Made by a program: the position numbers and the translations under genes. DNA of 64,000 bases from Hasllibacter sp. MH4015 (lineage in GTDB: Bacteria > Pseudomonadota > Alphaproteobacteria > Rhodobacterales > Rhodobacteraceae), in contig NZ_JAHTBK010000001.1 in the NCBI RefSeq assembly GCF_020177575.1, forward strand, positions 1,609,875-1,673,874. The letters run 5' to 3'. A model generated the notes under the pieces. It did not search any database. It was not told where the DNA came from and was given only the letters and a program-made list of their open reading frames with translations. Positions 63,869 through 64,000 of the stretch are shown piece by piece (position 1 is the stretch's first letter; every line of letters starts with the position of its first letter).

Positions 63869-64000
63869 GCGTTTCGGCGGAGGAGATTGCCCACGCGGTG
63901 GAGCTGTTCTCGGGTCTTGGCGACATCACCACACGCAAGATGATGGGCGGGTTGTGCCTCTATCACGAGGGCACGATTTTCGCGCTTCTGATGTCCGACG
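63865..64000 (+). CDS. TfoX N-terminal domain protein, 3' end outside window
   Basis: Starts with GTG overlapping the previous stop and is open to the window edge; 45 codons are visible. VELFSGLGDITTRKMMGGLCLYHEGTIFALLMSD matches the TfoX N-terminal domain (RKMFGGL-like motif), known from competence regulation in gamma-proteobacteria but widespread and undefined elsewhere. No TfoX C-terminal domain can be checked. Confidence 0.75.
   Translation, partial: MSVSAEEIAHAVELFSGLGDITTRKMMGGLCLYHEGTIFALLMSD

Overview
The window looks like a stretch of chromosome from a Rhodobacterales (roseobacter-group) alphaproteobacterium. The DNA is GC-rich. Gene content supports this placement: a class II (B12-dependent) ribonucleotide reductase, CtrA next to SciP, the small alphaproteobacterial Usg protein, a double cold-shock-domain protein, and a giant RTX/cadherin protein ending in the Hint domain common in roseobacters. 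No phage module, insertion sequence, CRISPR array or plasmid gene was seen.

Layout. 1-9.5 kb: nrdJ (cut by the window edge) with a likely NrdR-controlled promoter, tRNA-Pro, a DUF192 protein, a cold-shock protein, pdxH, then the forward cluster fabI-lysE-gpt, a methyltransferase and a VOC protein. 9.6-15.5 kb: a CorC/CNNM protein, xerD and an exported protein on the minus strand, divergent from aroK-aroB. 15.6-19 kb: a dimethylglycine/sarcosine dehydrogenase-like FAD-GcvT protein overlapping a MobA-like nucleotidyltransferase, then an NTF2-like protein. 19.1-26.7 kb: one 2507-codon gene for an acidic calcium-binding repeat protein, followed by about 0.8 kb without genes and tRNA-Leu. 27.6-31.6 kb: a DedA-like membrane protein, dsbB, an Lrp regulator divergent from arginase-ornithine cyclodeaminase, and usg. 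31.8-37.8 kb: gyrA-doxX-trmFO-methyltransferase-gluQ. 37.8-43.5 kb: hisI, an IscU-like scaffold, and ligA-recG followed by a tiny gene behind a LexA-type box. 43.7-46.8 kb: ctrA, sciP, mnmA and an exported protein. 46.9-52.9 kb: two tRNA-Asp, a DMT transporter, GNAT, pirin, a DUF4870 protein, two tRNA-Val, a phosphoglycerate-mutase-like protein, an HU-like protein and a polysaccharide deacetylase. 53-64 kb: a small exported protein, lon, an ATP-grasp protein, an exported protein, tgt, a broken gene, LysR, a methyltransferase, SufT-like, DUF3307, IscA-like and a TfoX fragment.

Themes. Most of the window is housekeeping. Cell-cycle control is present as CtrA and SciP, with Lon also in the window (SciP is a Lon substrate in Caulobacter). 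tRNA maturation is well represented: Tgt and GluQRS both act on the wobble base of tRNA-Asp, whose gene occurs twice here, and MnmA and TrmFO are also present. Arginine breakdown is an arginase-OCD pair with a divergent Lrp regulator.

The most novel-looking element is a 40-codon single-helix membrane protein downstream of recG (38912-39034). It has a strong ribosome binding site, its own terminator, and a GTTC-N7-GTTC box upstream. It is a candidate SOS-induced membrane peptide, comparable in logic to Caulobacter SidA. Secondary points of interest are a partial tandem duplication of tRNA-Val, a paired NrdR box, a heat-shock promoter at lon, and a gene broken by one in-frame stop.
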